A stretch of DNA of 64,000 nt from contig JBKQHQ010000193.1 of the NCBI GenBank assembly GCA_052148715.1, positions 1-64,000 on the forward strand, in the 5' to 3' direction. A program made the position numbers and the translations under genes. Of this stretch, positions 36,353 through 44,900 are shown one piece after another (the stretch's first letter is position 1; each line of letters opens with the position of its first letter). The DNA is from JBKQHQ01 sp052148715 (GTDB lineage: Bacteria; Pseudomonadota; Alphaproteobacteria; Rhizobiales; Xanthobacteraceae). The notes under the pieces are model-generated. The model was given only the letters and a program-made list of their open reading frames with translations, was not told the origin of the DNA and did no database searches.

Positions 36353-36398
36353 GCGGCGCGAGCCCGCGCGCAGCCGCGCAAAGACGACGACATTCCAT

Positions 36399-36460
36399 TG
36401 TCAATGCGAGCGAAGCATCTCGTGCGGCACGGGATTGCCGCGGGCCCTCGCAATGACAAT
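36399..36460. repeat. Degenerate copy of the 8669-type palindromic repeat
   Basis: ATTGTCAATGCGAGCGAAGC on the left and CTCGCAATGACAAT on the right are the outer parts of the repeat seen between hyi and the VOC gene. The interior is shorter and changed (GCATCTCGTGCGG). It lies between mtnP and the end of a minus-strand small gene and would fold as an imperfect hairpin at the end of both transcripts. Confidence 0.75.
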
Positions 36461-36465
36461 CCCCG

Positions 36466-36654
36466 TTATTTCAGGTGCGAAATTTCGATCAATGCCTGGA
36501 TGTTTGCGGTCGCGAAGATGACGATCCCCGCCAGGACCGCAACGACGATGGCGGCCGGAACCGCCGCCAAGGCGGCCTTGATGAAAAAGAGCACCAGCCG
36601 GAAAAACGGAATGCGGACATCCACGATGACGAGGCGTTCGCCGGGTTCATTCAT
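36466..36654 (-). CDS. Small single-helix membrane protein
   Basis: A 62-residue protein starting MNEPGERLVIVDVRIPFFRL, with a hydrophobic segment at about residues 22-52 and a short tail. GGAGAG lies 9 bases before ATG 36654; the longer frame upstream runs antisense to the apt promoter and is unlikely. Function unknown. It is the only minus-strand gene between mtnP and apt. Confidence 0.6.
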   Translation of the reverse strand: MNEPGERLVIVDVRIPFFRLVLFFIKAALAAVPAAIVVAVLAGIVIFATANIQALIEISHLK

Positions 36655-36772
36655 GATCCGGTCTCTCCAGTTGCGCAAGCGCGCATGGTTCGCCAGAGTG
36701 AGCCCGTCTGCAAGCGCAGACCCTTCTTGGCCCTGGAGGCATGTCCGATGGATATGCCGCGCGAGAAATCTG

Positions 36773-37321
36773 ATGGCGAATGGCGAGCTCGAGAACGACC
36801 TCAAGGCGTCGATCCGCACGATCCCCAACTATCCCAAACCCGGGATTCAGTTTCGCGACATCACCACGCTCTTGGGCAATGCGCGGGCGTTTCGCCGCGC
36901 CGTCGATGAACTGGTGCAGCCCTGGGCCGGATCGAAGATCGACAAGGTCGCCGGCATCGAGGCGCGCGGCTTTATTCTGGGCGGTGCGGTGGCGCACCAG
37001 GCGTCGGCGGGTTTTGTGCCGATCCGCAAGAAGGGCAAGCTGCCGCACACCACGGTGCGGGTCGCCTATTCGTTGGAATATGGGCTCGACGAGATGGAGG
37101 TGCACGCGGACGCCATCGAGCCGGGCGAACGGGTGATTCTGGTCGACGACCTGATCGCAACCGGCGGGACCGCCGAGGCCGCGGTCAAGCTGATGCGCAA
37201 TATGGGCGCGCAAGTGCTCGCGGCTTGCTTCATCATCGACCTGCCGGAGCTTGGAGGGGCCGAAAAAATTCGCAAGCTCAACGTGCCAGTGCACACGCTG
37301 GTCTCATTCGAAGGCCACTGA
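36773..37321 (+). CDS. apt: Adenine phosphoribosyltransferase
   Basis: Apt salvages adenine to AMP with PRPP. The 182 residues match the family: NYPKPGIQFRDITTLL at the start, GIEARGFILGG, RKKGKLP flexible loop and the PRPP-binding VILVDDLIATGGTA (residues 121-134). Start ATG 36773. Together with mtnP upstream it completes recovery of the adenine part of methylthioadenosine. It is convergent with the ParA-like gene, 6 bases apart. Confidence 0.95.
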   Translation: MANGELENDLKASIRTIPNYPKPGIQFRDITTLLGNARAFRRAVDELVQPWAGSKIDKVAGIEARGFILGGAVAHQASAGFVPIRKKGKLPHTTVRVAYSLEYGLDEMEVHADAIEPGERVILVDDLIATGGTAEAAVKLMRNMGAQVLAACFIIDLPELGGAEKIRKLNVPVHTLVSFEGH

Positions 37322-37327
37322 CCCGCG

Positions 37328-38101
37328 CTAGCGCGAGCGGCTAAAATCTCTGTTCCTGGCCGCACCGTCCGGCGGATAGCCGCCGCGGCCCGCGGCCGCG
37401 AATTGCAGCGTCGATTTCATCGCTTCGAGTAGGAGACGCATTTCAAGGTCGCGGAACTCGAGGAAGCAGCGCTTGATCCAGGTATGTAGGCCGGTTTCCA
37501 CGTCGGAGGGGCGCCGCAGGAACCCGATGAACGAAAACCCGGGTTTGTCGATGATCGCCTTTAAGAACGGCTGCAGCTGCGGGATGCGCACCGGGACGCC
37601 GCCGGCTTGGCGCGCCGGGAAGCACTCGCGGGCTTGTTGTTCCCGCATGATGGCTCCGTTGCAGACCGGAACGAGGACCATATCCCGCAGCCGGCCCTGC
37701 AGGTGGGCATAGGCCTGCATCGAACGGCGGTCCGGGTCGGCCATGAACAAGACCACCGGCTGCAGCGCGCGGCGGTGAGCCTCCTGGATAAATCCGAGCT
37801 CGTGCACCAGCACGAAAAACCGGTCGAACGACGAGGCGCCGACGTCCACGATCTTGGCGGTTCCGTCGTCGACGACCAACTCGTCGAACAGGGCGATCTG
37901 ACCACGCGTATCGGCGATATTGGCGATGGCGGTGTGGCGGGGTAGGCAATCGGCGAGGGCAAAGTCGTCGGGATTGATGTCGAAGGCCGCGACGGAGCGG
38001 CCGTCGCCGTAGAGGAATTCGGTAAGCAGGCGCGCCACCAGCGTCTTGCCAACGCGCGGCCGCGGCGAGCAAATGATGAAGACGGGAGTTCGGCGTTCCA
38101 T
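37328..38101 (-). CDS. ParA/MinD-like P-loop ATPase, atypical
   Basis: A 257-residue protein with a P-loop near the N-terminus, SPRPRVGKTLVARLL (about 11-25), keeping the G-K-T but not the full 'KGGxGKT' deviant motif of ParA. AFDINPDDF is the A'-like region, KIVDVGASSFDRF the Walker B region. It may be a cargo- or envelope-positioning ATPase of the ParA superfamily; the target is unknown. A second, more canonical member follows 162 bases away in the same direction. Confidence 0.72.
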   Translation of the reverse strand: MERRTPVFIICSPRPRVGKTLVARLLTEFLYGDGRSVAAFDINPDDFALADCLPRHTAIANIADTRGQIALFDELVVDDGTAKIVDVGASSFDRFFVLVHELGFIQEAHRRALQPVVLFMADPDRRSMQAYAHLQGRLRDMVLVPVCNGAIMREQQARECFPARQAGGVPVRIPQLQPFLKAIIDKPGFSFIGFLRRPSDVETGLHTWIKRCFLEFRDLEMRLLLEAMKSTLQFAAAGRGGYPPDGAARNRDFSRSR

Positions 38102-38263
38102 ACGAGATACTTCATACTCCCGCGCCGCCTGGCGCGGTTCCAAACTATTCTAGGCCATCGCCCGCGAAGGCTTTACGAGTACATATCAGTACGATGCCGG
38201 CCGACCACGTTATCCACGGCTTACCGCTGACGCAGGGTGACCGGAAAGCGCTGCGTGACACGC

Positions 38264-39016
38264 TTACGCGCTCCTAGCCCCCCGGGGGGGAAGGGTCCCA
38301 AGCAGCTCGTTAAGCTTTACGCGGTTGTATTCGGCCCACACATTGCCGAGCCAGTGGCGGACGTAGCCCCGCAGCACGAAGGAATAGGACGCCGCCTCCC
38401 CGGTCGCGGTCTTGTTGGCGACGAAAGTGACGAATGGCACCGAAGCGAGCTCCACCTGCTCGCACGCCATCTCGTTGAGATGCGGTATCGTGACGTCGTA
38501 CTTGCCCTTCACCTTCTTGAAATAGGAATTGTAGGTCGACGGATCCCAGTCGAAGAAGGTCGTATTGTTAATGTAATTCTTGACGAGAAAGTATGTCGCA
38601 TCCGTGACGTAGGACGCGATCTCGCTGATTTCATCGAGTGAGGCGATCGAAGGCCCGAGAACGTGGAACACGCCCAACGCCAACTGGCCCTTCTTGGCGG
38701 CATCGAGAAAGCCGATGTTCTGCAGGGCACGCAAGGTCGCCGACAGCAGCCCGGCGCGGATATCGATCACCGTGACCGAGGCCTCCGACGAACTCAGCGT
38801 GTCGAAGATTCGCATCTGATCGGCGACTTGGGTGACATCGACGATATCGGTCAATTCGGGGTGGAAGCGCTTGAGGGTGCCGCGCGGGGATTCGGTGTCG
38901 AAGGCGCGCGTCGGGATCTGATGCGCCGTGAAGTAATCGAGTAGGGTGCGGGTGACGGTCGTCTTGCCCACTCCACCTTTGTCCGCGCCGACCAAAATCA
39001 CTGCTGGCTTGGCCAT
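38264..39016 (-). CDS. ParA-family ATPase, canonical P-loop
   Basis: A 250-residue protein beginning ILVGADKGGVGKTTVTRTLLDYF; KGGVGKTT (about residues 13-20) is the deviant Walker A with the extra signature lysine of ParA/MinD. RAFDTESPRGTLKRFHP is the A' region and VTVIDIRAGLL Walker B. No ParB-like gene or parS palindrome is nearby, so chromosome partition is not implied. It is upstream of the atypical ParA-like gene, possibly as an operon. Confidence 0.82.
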   Translation of the reverse strand: MAKPAVILVGADKGGVGKTTVTRTLLDYFTAHQIPTRAFDTESPRGTLKRFHPELTDIVDVTQVADQMRIFDTLSSSEASVTVIDIRAGLLSATLRALQNIGFLDAAKKGQLALGVFHVLGPSIASLDEISEIASYVTDATYFLVKNYINNTTFFDWDPSTYNSYFKKVKGKYDVTIPHLNEMACEQVELASVPFVTFVANKTATGEAASYSFVLRGYVRHWLGNVWAEYNRVKLNELLGTLPPRGARSA

Positions 39017-39257
39017 TGATTGTCCTTGTTGCCCTTCGCGATCGATTGCGCTGGGTCGAGTATATTTCGTGCGTCAGAAACATGGCAGAACAACAGCATA
39101 GTGCAAGCCGGACGTGCTGTGTTTGCGCGCAGGGCGCGTTCCACAGTTCAATTGGCTAGCCACGTTCCGGCGACACGGAAGCCGGTTTCGCCGTCAAGAC
39201 CATGTGCCAGTGAACAATTCTAGAGCCCATCCCGGCTCCTTCGGAACGCAACAGGCT

Positions 39258-40409
39258 CTAGCGATGCGTTCCCCACGGGCCGGCCTCGGGATCTGGCGGT
39301 GCCTCGCCGGACCCGCCCAATTGCAGCGGCGATCGTTCCGGCAGGAAGGGTTTTTGGCCCGCCGGCTCCTCGCCGACGTTGGCGCCGGTTGGCGTCGCGT
39401 CCTCGTTGGGCGTGGCGTCGGTCGGCAGGGCAAGCGCGATCGGACCGGGGTCGTGGCCGCCAGCGAACTGAACCAGCGCCGTGATCCGCTTCTCGACCGG
39501 CGGATGGCTGTCGAACAGGTCGGAAAACCCTTCGCGTGGATTGTCGACGCACATTTCCATCACCGCCGAGGTTGCGCCTTGCAACTCGCCCCGGCCCTCA
39601 ATCTTGCGCAGCGCCGAGATCATGGCGTCGGGGTTCTTGGTCAGCTCCACCGATCCGGCATCGGCAAGATACTCGCGCGAGCGCGACAAGGCGAACCGGA
39701 TGACGATCGACAACCCCCAGGCGATCGCGATCAGGGCAATTCCGATCAGAATCGCGGCGCCGCCGCCGCCCTTCTCGCTTCCGCGTGAGCGCCGGCCGCC
39801 GAAGCCGAACCCCGACTGGAACAGGATACGAAATACCAGCTCGGCAAAGAACGAGACCACGCCGGCAATAATGACGGCGATCACCAGCATCCGCACGTCG
39901 CCATTGCGGATATGGGTCAATTCGTGGCCGAGAACGGCCTCGATTTCCTGATCATTCAGCGCCCGCAACAAGCTGCTCGTCACAGTAATTGAATACTGCT
40001 TCTGGTTCAGCCCGGTAGCGAAGGCATTGAGCGCGTCGGTGTCCATCACCTTCAGCCGGGGCATCGGGATGCCGCGTGAGATGCAGAGATTCTCCAGCAA
40101 ATTCCACAACCGCGGCTCTTCTTTCCGCGTGACCTCGCGTCCGCCGGTGACGGCGTCAATCAGCGTTTGATGGAAATAGTAGGCAATGAAAATCCACAGC
40201 GCCGTGCCGAGCGTCGCCCACGGCGAGGCCAGCAGCAAGTCACGCCAAGCGGCACGCAGGAGCCAGTCGAGCGGGGCGTTCTGCGTCAACGCTTCCGCGG
40301 TCAAGGCGCCTGCGAACACCAGCAGGTAGACGAGCAAGAACAAGCCGATCAGCAGCGCGACCGAGCGCCTTTTGTTCGATTCGATTTGGGTATAGAGACC
40401 GTATGCCAT
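39258..40409 (-). CDS. M48-family membrane zinc metalloprotease (HtpX-like)
   Basis: A 383-residue protease. Membrane helices at about 16-40 and 65-80, zinc site HELTH (His162, Glu163, His166), a third helix pair at about 172-195 and 215-240, and SREYLADAGSVELTKNP carrying the third zinc ligand glutamate. A low-complexity C-tail follows. The partner LemA gene lies 164 bases upstream on the same strand, a pairing seen in many bacteria. Membrane-protein quality control is the likely role. Confidence 0.9.
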   Translation of the reverse strand: MAYGLYTQIESNKRRSVALLIGLFLLVYLLVFAGALTAEALTQNAPLDWLLRAAWRDLLLASPWATLGTALWIFIAYYFHQTLIDAVTGGREVTRKEEPRLWNLLENLCISRGIPMPRLKVMDTDALNAFATGLNQKQYSITVTSSLLRALNDQEIEAVLGHELTHIRNGDVRMLVIAVIIAGVVSFFAELVFRILFQSGFGFGGRRSRGSEKGGGGAAILIGIALIAIAWGLSIVIRFALSRSREYLADAGSVELTKNPDAMISALRKIEGRGELQGATSAVMEMCVDNPREGFSDLFDSHPPVEKRITALVQFAGGHDPGPIALALPTDATPNEDATPTGANVGEEPAGQKPFLPERSPLQLGGSGEAPPDPEAGPWGTHR

Positions 40410-40573
40410 CGCCGGTTGCTGACGCCGCCAGGATCATATCATCATTACGCTGCCGCAGCGGTAACGGGCTGAAAACCCGCCCCGGCACGCAGTATCGCCT
40501 AGCCGCCATCCAGCTAACGCCTGGTCGTTCCGACGGTGCGCCGGACCGCTCTATAGAGAGCTACGCGTGGGCA

Positions 40574-41137
40574 TCAAAACTTCACGCTCGGCGCCTGCTC
40601 GAGTTGCTGGCGTGGTTCGCCGGCATCGAAGAATTCGCGCGGGGCGAAGCCGAGCGATGCGGCAAAGAGCGCAGCCGGAAACTGCTGAATTCCCGTATTG
40701 TATTCCTGTACTGCGCTGTTGAAGAAACGCCGCGCCGCCGCGATCTTGTTCTCGAGATCCGCGAGCTCCGACTGCAGTTCCTGGAAGTTGGCATTGGCCT
40801 TGAGGTTGGGATAGGCCTCCGACAACGCAAACAGCTGGCGCAGCGCTCCGCTCAGCATGTTCTCGGCGGCCGCCTGCTGCACTGGTCCTTGCGCCGCCAT
40901 TGCGGCATTGCGGGCGCGAACGACCTCATCGAGCGTTCCGCGCTCGTGGGCGGCATAGCCTTTCACCGTCTCGACCAGATTGGGAACGAGATCGTGGCGT
41001 TGCTTCAATTGCACGTCGACATCGGCAAACGCCTGGCTGACCCGTTGGCGCATCGCCACAAGCCGATTGTAGACCGAGACGCCGAACAGAACGACGACGA
41101 CAAAGATGGCGAGAAAGATCCAGCCGGTCGTAGACAT
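40574..41137 (-). CDS. lemA: LemA-family membrane protein
   Basis: A 187-residue protein with one N-terminal helix (about 5-24, IFLAIFVVVVLFGVSVYNRL) and a long helical coiled domain. RQRVSQAFADVDVQLKQRHDLVPNLVETVKGY is the family hallmark; YPNLKANANFQELQ is the second one. Probably membrane-anchored with the helices outside. Next to an M48 protease gene, as is common. Confidence 0.92.
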   Translation of the reverse strand: MSTTGWIFLAIFVVVVLFGVSVYNRLVAMRQRVSQAFADVDVQLKQRHDLVPNLVETVKGYAAHERGTLDEVVRARNAAMAAQGPVQQAAAENMLSGALRQLFALSEAYPNLKANANFQELQSELADLENKIAAARRFFNSAVQEYNTGIQQFPAALFAASLGFAPREFFDAGEPRQQLEQAPSVKF

Positions 41138-41479
41138 GGCGCGGCTCCTGCGAAATCCGTTCGAAAATCATGTTTGATGGCGTGGTTCCAAGCTTGATCC
41201 ACAACACATTGGGAGATTTTTCCGGGGCGAGGCGTTCCCAAGCGGAACCGCCGGAACACTAGCGCATAATGAGGTACAAGGGGAGGGGACCTGCCGTCGT
41301 CTGGCCCGGTTTTCCCAAGGTCGGAAACCAAACCGACGTAATGCGACAATTTGACGCATAACACGCGATCGGGCTTTGCGGCCGGTCGCCCGCCGCTGGC
41401 TCGCCGGGACGTTCGCGGCACTGCTTGAAAGCCGTCGAAGGGGAGCCATACGGCGGCCATAAACACTTGAGCCGCCGAG

Positions 41480-41508
41480 AAAAAAAACCCCAGGCGCGAG
41501 GCCTGGGG
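41480..41508 (-). terminator. Strong intrinsic terminator
   Basis: On the minus strand a perfect 8-bp stem CCCCAGGC/GCCTGGGG with a 5-base loop is followed at once by eight T. No protein gene on the minus strand ends nearby (smc stops about 490 bases before it), so it most likely ends the small RNA described next. Confidence 0.85.
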
Positions 41509-41566
41509 TCATTCGCCGAGCGGCTATTCAGGGGTGGGGGGGAAGCCGCTCAGTCGTTGCTTACAC
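41480..41566 (-). ncRNA. Candidate EcfG-controlled small RNA with C-rich loop (GsrN-like)
   Basis: About 87 bases, read on the minus strand. From a predicted start near 41566 come a short leader, a perfect 8-bp hairpin (GAGCGGCT/AGCCGCTC at 41518-41525 and 41544-41551), whose 18-base loop contains CCCCCCC and CCCC, then a short spacer and the terminator at 41480-41508. The C-rich loop would pair with ribosome-binding sites. An EcfG-type promoter motif lies at the right distance. Caulobacter GsrN, a general-stress RNA with a C-rich loop, is the closest known analogue; homology is not shown here. Confidence 0.6.
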
Positions 41567-41572
41567 CTACCC

Positions 41573-41597
41573 AACGCGCCAGCACGGCGTCGGTTCC
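41573..41597 (-). promoter_or_regulatory. EcfG-type general-stress promoter motif
   Basis: Minus strand GGAAC - 16 bases - CGTT, an exact match to the alphaproteobacterial EcfG consensus (GGAAC-N16/17-CGTT). It ends about 7 bases before the start of the candidate small RNA. A motif of this size is expected about once by chance in a window this long; its place in front of a terminated hairpin RNA is what makes it convincing. Confidence 0.6.
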
Positions 41598-41615
41598 AGG
41601 GCCTTGATCGATGAT

Positions 41616-41624
41616 TTATCCACA
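41616..41624 (+). promoter_or_regulatory. Perfect DnaA-box sequence
   Basis: TTATCCACA, identical to the DnaA consensus, alone in the gap between lemA and the 67-residue gene. A second, partial ATCCACA follows 8 bases later. With one full box this is not an origin; it could tie a neighbouring promoter to DnaA. The rest of the 582-base gap 41138-41719 holds the small RNA, and a TTGAC-N16-TATTTG sequence near 41652 that could drive the next gene. Confidence 0.45.
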
Positions 41625-41719
41625 ACATCCACAGGCTGCTTTAGGGTTCTTCTTGACGGTACCATCCGACGCGTATTTGAGTAGCTGGTACTCAATTAGT
41701 GGGGTCAGGGAGTCACAAA

Positions 41720-41923
41720 ATGAGTGCCGTAATGATTAGGTGCCCGAATACGGGTCGAGCCGTCTCGACCCAGATCGAAACCGAGCCTTGTGTGTTCGAA
41801 AAGCTGCCTTCCGTCCGTTCCCGCACCACCTGCCCAGTCTGCGGGGAAGTGCATGTCTGGACGAGGAAACAGGCCTGGCTGGCGGAAGAGTTTCCCTACC
41901 AGCGGACCGGCACGTATGATTGA
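41720..41923 (+). CDS. Small zinc-ribbon-like protein
   Basis: A 67-residue protein with two cysteine motifs, CPNTGR (about residues 8-13) and CPVCGEVH (about 38-45). The Cys spacing and length resemble small zinc-ribbon proteins that are frequent, uncharacterised, in Rhizobiales. Start ATG 41720. It is convergent with smc. Confidence 0.65.
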   Translation: MSAVMIRCPNTGRAVSTQIETEPCVFEKLPSVRSRTTCPVCGEVHVWTRKQAWLAEEFPYQRTGTYD

Positions 41924-41996
41924 AGGCGATCACGGGTAAGCCGTATATCGGCTTTCCCGCCGCTTCAAGCTCGCTGCCTGAGCGCTTCCCGCCCCG

Positions 41997-44900
41997 TCAG
42001 ACTGCATCGCGCAGTCGCACCGCGCCCTCAAGGTCCACCGACACGAGCTGTGAGACGCCGCGTTCGGCCATGGTGACGCCGAAGAGGCGGTTCATGCGCG
42101 CCATGGTGATCGGATTGTGGGTGATGATGACGAAGCGGGTATCGGTCGAGCGGGTCATCTCGTCGAGCAGATCGCAGAAACGCTCGATGTTGTGATCGTC
42201 GAGCGGCGCGTCGACTTCGTCGAGCACGCAGATCGGGGCGGGGTTGGTGAGGAACACGGCAAAGATGAGGGCCAAGGCGGTCAGCGCCTGCTCTCCGCCG
42301 GAGAGGAGCGACAGCGTCGCGGGCTTCTTGCCGGGCGGCCGCGCAAAGATCTCAAGCCCCGCCTCAAGCGGATCGTCGTTCTCGACGAGTTGCAGCTCCG
42401 CGGTGCCGCCGCCGAATAATTGTGTGAACAGTCGGGCGAACTGAGTGTTCACCGTCACAAACGAAGCGAGCAGCCGCTCGCGCGCCTCGCGGTTCAAGCT
42501 CTGAATGCCTTGGCGTAGCCGCTTGATGGCCTCGATCAGGTCGTCGCGTTCGGTGGTCAGCGTCGTGTGCTGGGTCTCGACCTCGCGTAGTTCCTCGTCG
42601 GCCCGCAAGTTCACGGCGCCGAGCCGCTCCCGCTCGCGGCGCAATCGCTCCAAATTCGTCTCGACCTGCACCACGTCGGGCAGCACGGCGCCGGCCTCGA
42701 TCTCGGCGAGTTGCGCAAGCTCGGCCGGCTCGACTTCCAGCATCTCCACGATCTCACGCCCGACCTCGGCGAGCCGGCGCCTGGCGCCTTCGAACCGCTC
42801 CTCGGCGCGGGCAAGATCCTCACGTGCTGTGCTCATGGCCGCGAGCGCGGCGCGCGCCGCACGGTCGACCTCGGCCAACGCCTGCTCCGCCTCGATGAGC
42901 CGGTCGGCGGCCATACGACGCTCCGTTTCGGCGGCCTCGATCTCGCCGATCAGCTGGCGTCGTTTCTGCTCGAACAGTTCCGGTGCATCCTCGAGGCTCG
43001 CAAGCTCGTGGCGGGCTTCAGACGCGCGCGCCGCCAGCGTTTCGAGTTGCGTGCGCGCCCCTTGCCCGCGCTCGGTCCAGGCACGCCGCTCGCTGTCGAT
43101 GGCCTGCAGCCGTCGATCCGCGAGCTCGGCCTCCCGCGCGATCGCCTGCGCTTCTGCGCGCACCTCGGCAAGTTGCGCCCGATGGCCCTCGATTTCGCTG
43201 CGCAGATCGGTGAGGCGCGTCTCAAGCTCAGTGGCTGGCTGCAGCTCGCCGAGCGCTTGCTCGGCGTCGGTCTTCGCGCGTTGCGCCTCATCGCGACTGG
43301 TAGCAATGCGGGCTCGTGCCTCGACCAGCGCCGACACGCGCGCGGCGTTGCGGCTAATCTCGCGCTCGGTCGCTGCGTGGCTATCGCGCGCCGCGTCTGT
43401 CTGGCGTTGGCGCTCCCGCTGTTGCTCGCGCGCCTCGGCTTCGGCCCGCTCGGCGCTCGCCACTGCAGCTTGGGCAGCCTCGACGGCGCGGCGTTTGACG
43501 TCGACATCGGCGCGCGCGAGCGCAAGCTCGGCTTGGATTTCGGCGAGCCGGCCGCGCTCGGCGAGGCGTCGTGCCGCCCCGGATGGGGCATGCGCTGCAG
43601 CGGCGAACCCGTCCCAGCGCCACAAATCTCCGTCGGGCGAGACCAGGCGTTGCCCGGCCTTGAGCGCAGCGGCAAGGCGGGGACCGTCACCGCGCGCGAC
43701 AACGCCAATCTGCGCGAGCCGGCGGGCAAGCTCCGGCGGTCCGGCAACGTGTCGTGCGAGCGCTTCGATGCCGTCCGGGAGCGCGGGGTCGGCCGGATCC
43801 ACCTCGGTGCCGCTCCAATGGATCGGCGCCGACGATTCGATCGGCGCGTCGAGATCGTCACCCAACGCGGCGCCGAGCGCCTTTTCATAGCCCTTGTTGA
43901 CCGTGACCAGATCCATCACCGGCGGCCACAGATTCTTGGTGTCGACCGCGAGCATCTTGGCGATGGTCTTGGCCTCGGTCTCGAGGCGATTCGCGCGCCG
44001 CTCGGCCTCCGCCAGCGGGATGCGAGCCGCCTCGAGCCCCTGCCGCGCAGAGGAATGCGCGCCGGCGGCCGCTTGGCTCGCGCCCTCTGCCTCGGCCAAA
44101 GCCGTCTGTGCCGCCTCGACCGCAGCGACAAGCTCCGCAAGGTTGGGTCCGGCATTGCGCTCCGCCTCGATCATGGCCAGCTCGGTCTCGACCTGCGCGA
44201 TTTCCGTCTCGAGCCGTGCAATCCGTTCGGCCTGCGCGTGTGTGCCTTGTTGCAGCTGGTTGCGGCGCGCGGTCAGCTCGGCGAGCGTTCTGGTCAGGTC
44301 GGCGAAAACCTGCTCGGCCCCGCCAAGAACCTGCGCCGCCTCGGCCACCCGCTGGTCGACGCCACTGCGCCGCGCGGCGTTGGCGTGCGCCTCCTGCTTG
44401 AGGCCTTCTTCCTCGCCGAGCAGCCGCTCGAGCGCCGCCCCCGCATCGGCCGCATGCCGTTGCTCGCGCTCGACATCGGCGTCGAGCTGAATGAGCCGCC
44501 GCTCGAGTTCGGCGATGCGCTCCTTCGCCCGCGCCTCTTCGCGCTCGAGCGTGTGGCGGGCGAGGGCTAATCGCTGCAGAACAGCGGCAGCCTTGGCCTC
44601 TTCCTCGCGCAACTCGGGAAGTTTGGCCGCGACCACGGCTTGCTGTTTGGCGGCCTCGGCCTGCTCGCCGGTGCGCTCGGCGACGACGCGGACCGCGACA
44701 TCTTTGTTGTGCTCGGCTTTGAGCAGCTCTTCGCTCGCCGCCACGAAGCGCAAATGAAACAGCGTCGCTTCGGCCTTGCGCACCTGCGCTGAGACGGCGC
44801 GGTAGCGAATGGCCTGCCGGGCTTGACGCTTGAGCGTGTCGATCTGTGCCGCCAGTTGTCCGATCACGTCTTCGAGCCGCTCGAGATTGTGCTCGGCGGC

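Noticed and set aside
38210..38218. DnaA box TTATCCACG between the two ParA genes
   Set aside because: One mismatch to consensus, single copy, and expected by chance in a window of this size.
39220..39260. CTAGAGCC/GGCTCTAG inverted repeat after the M48 gene as a terminator
   Set aside because: Short 8-bp arms with a long loop and no T-run; not a convincing terminator.
41138..41719. tmRNA, 6S RNA or SRP RNA in the lemA gap
   Set aside because: The region lacks the tag-peptide frame, the long 6S hairpin and the conserved SRP loop; only the short hairpin RNA is supported.
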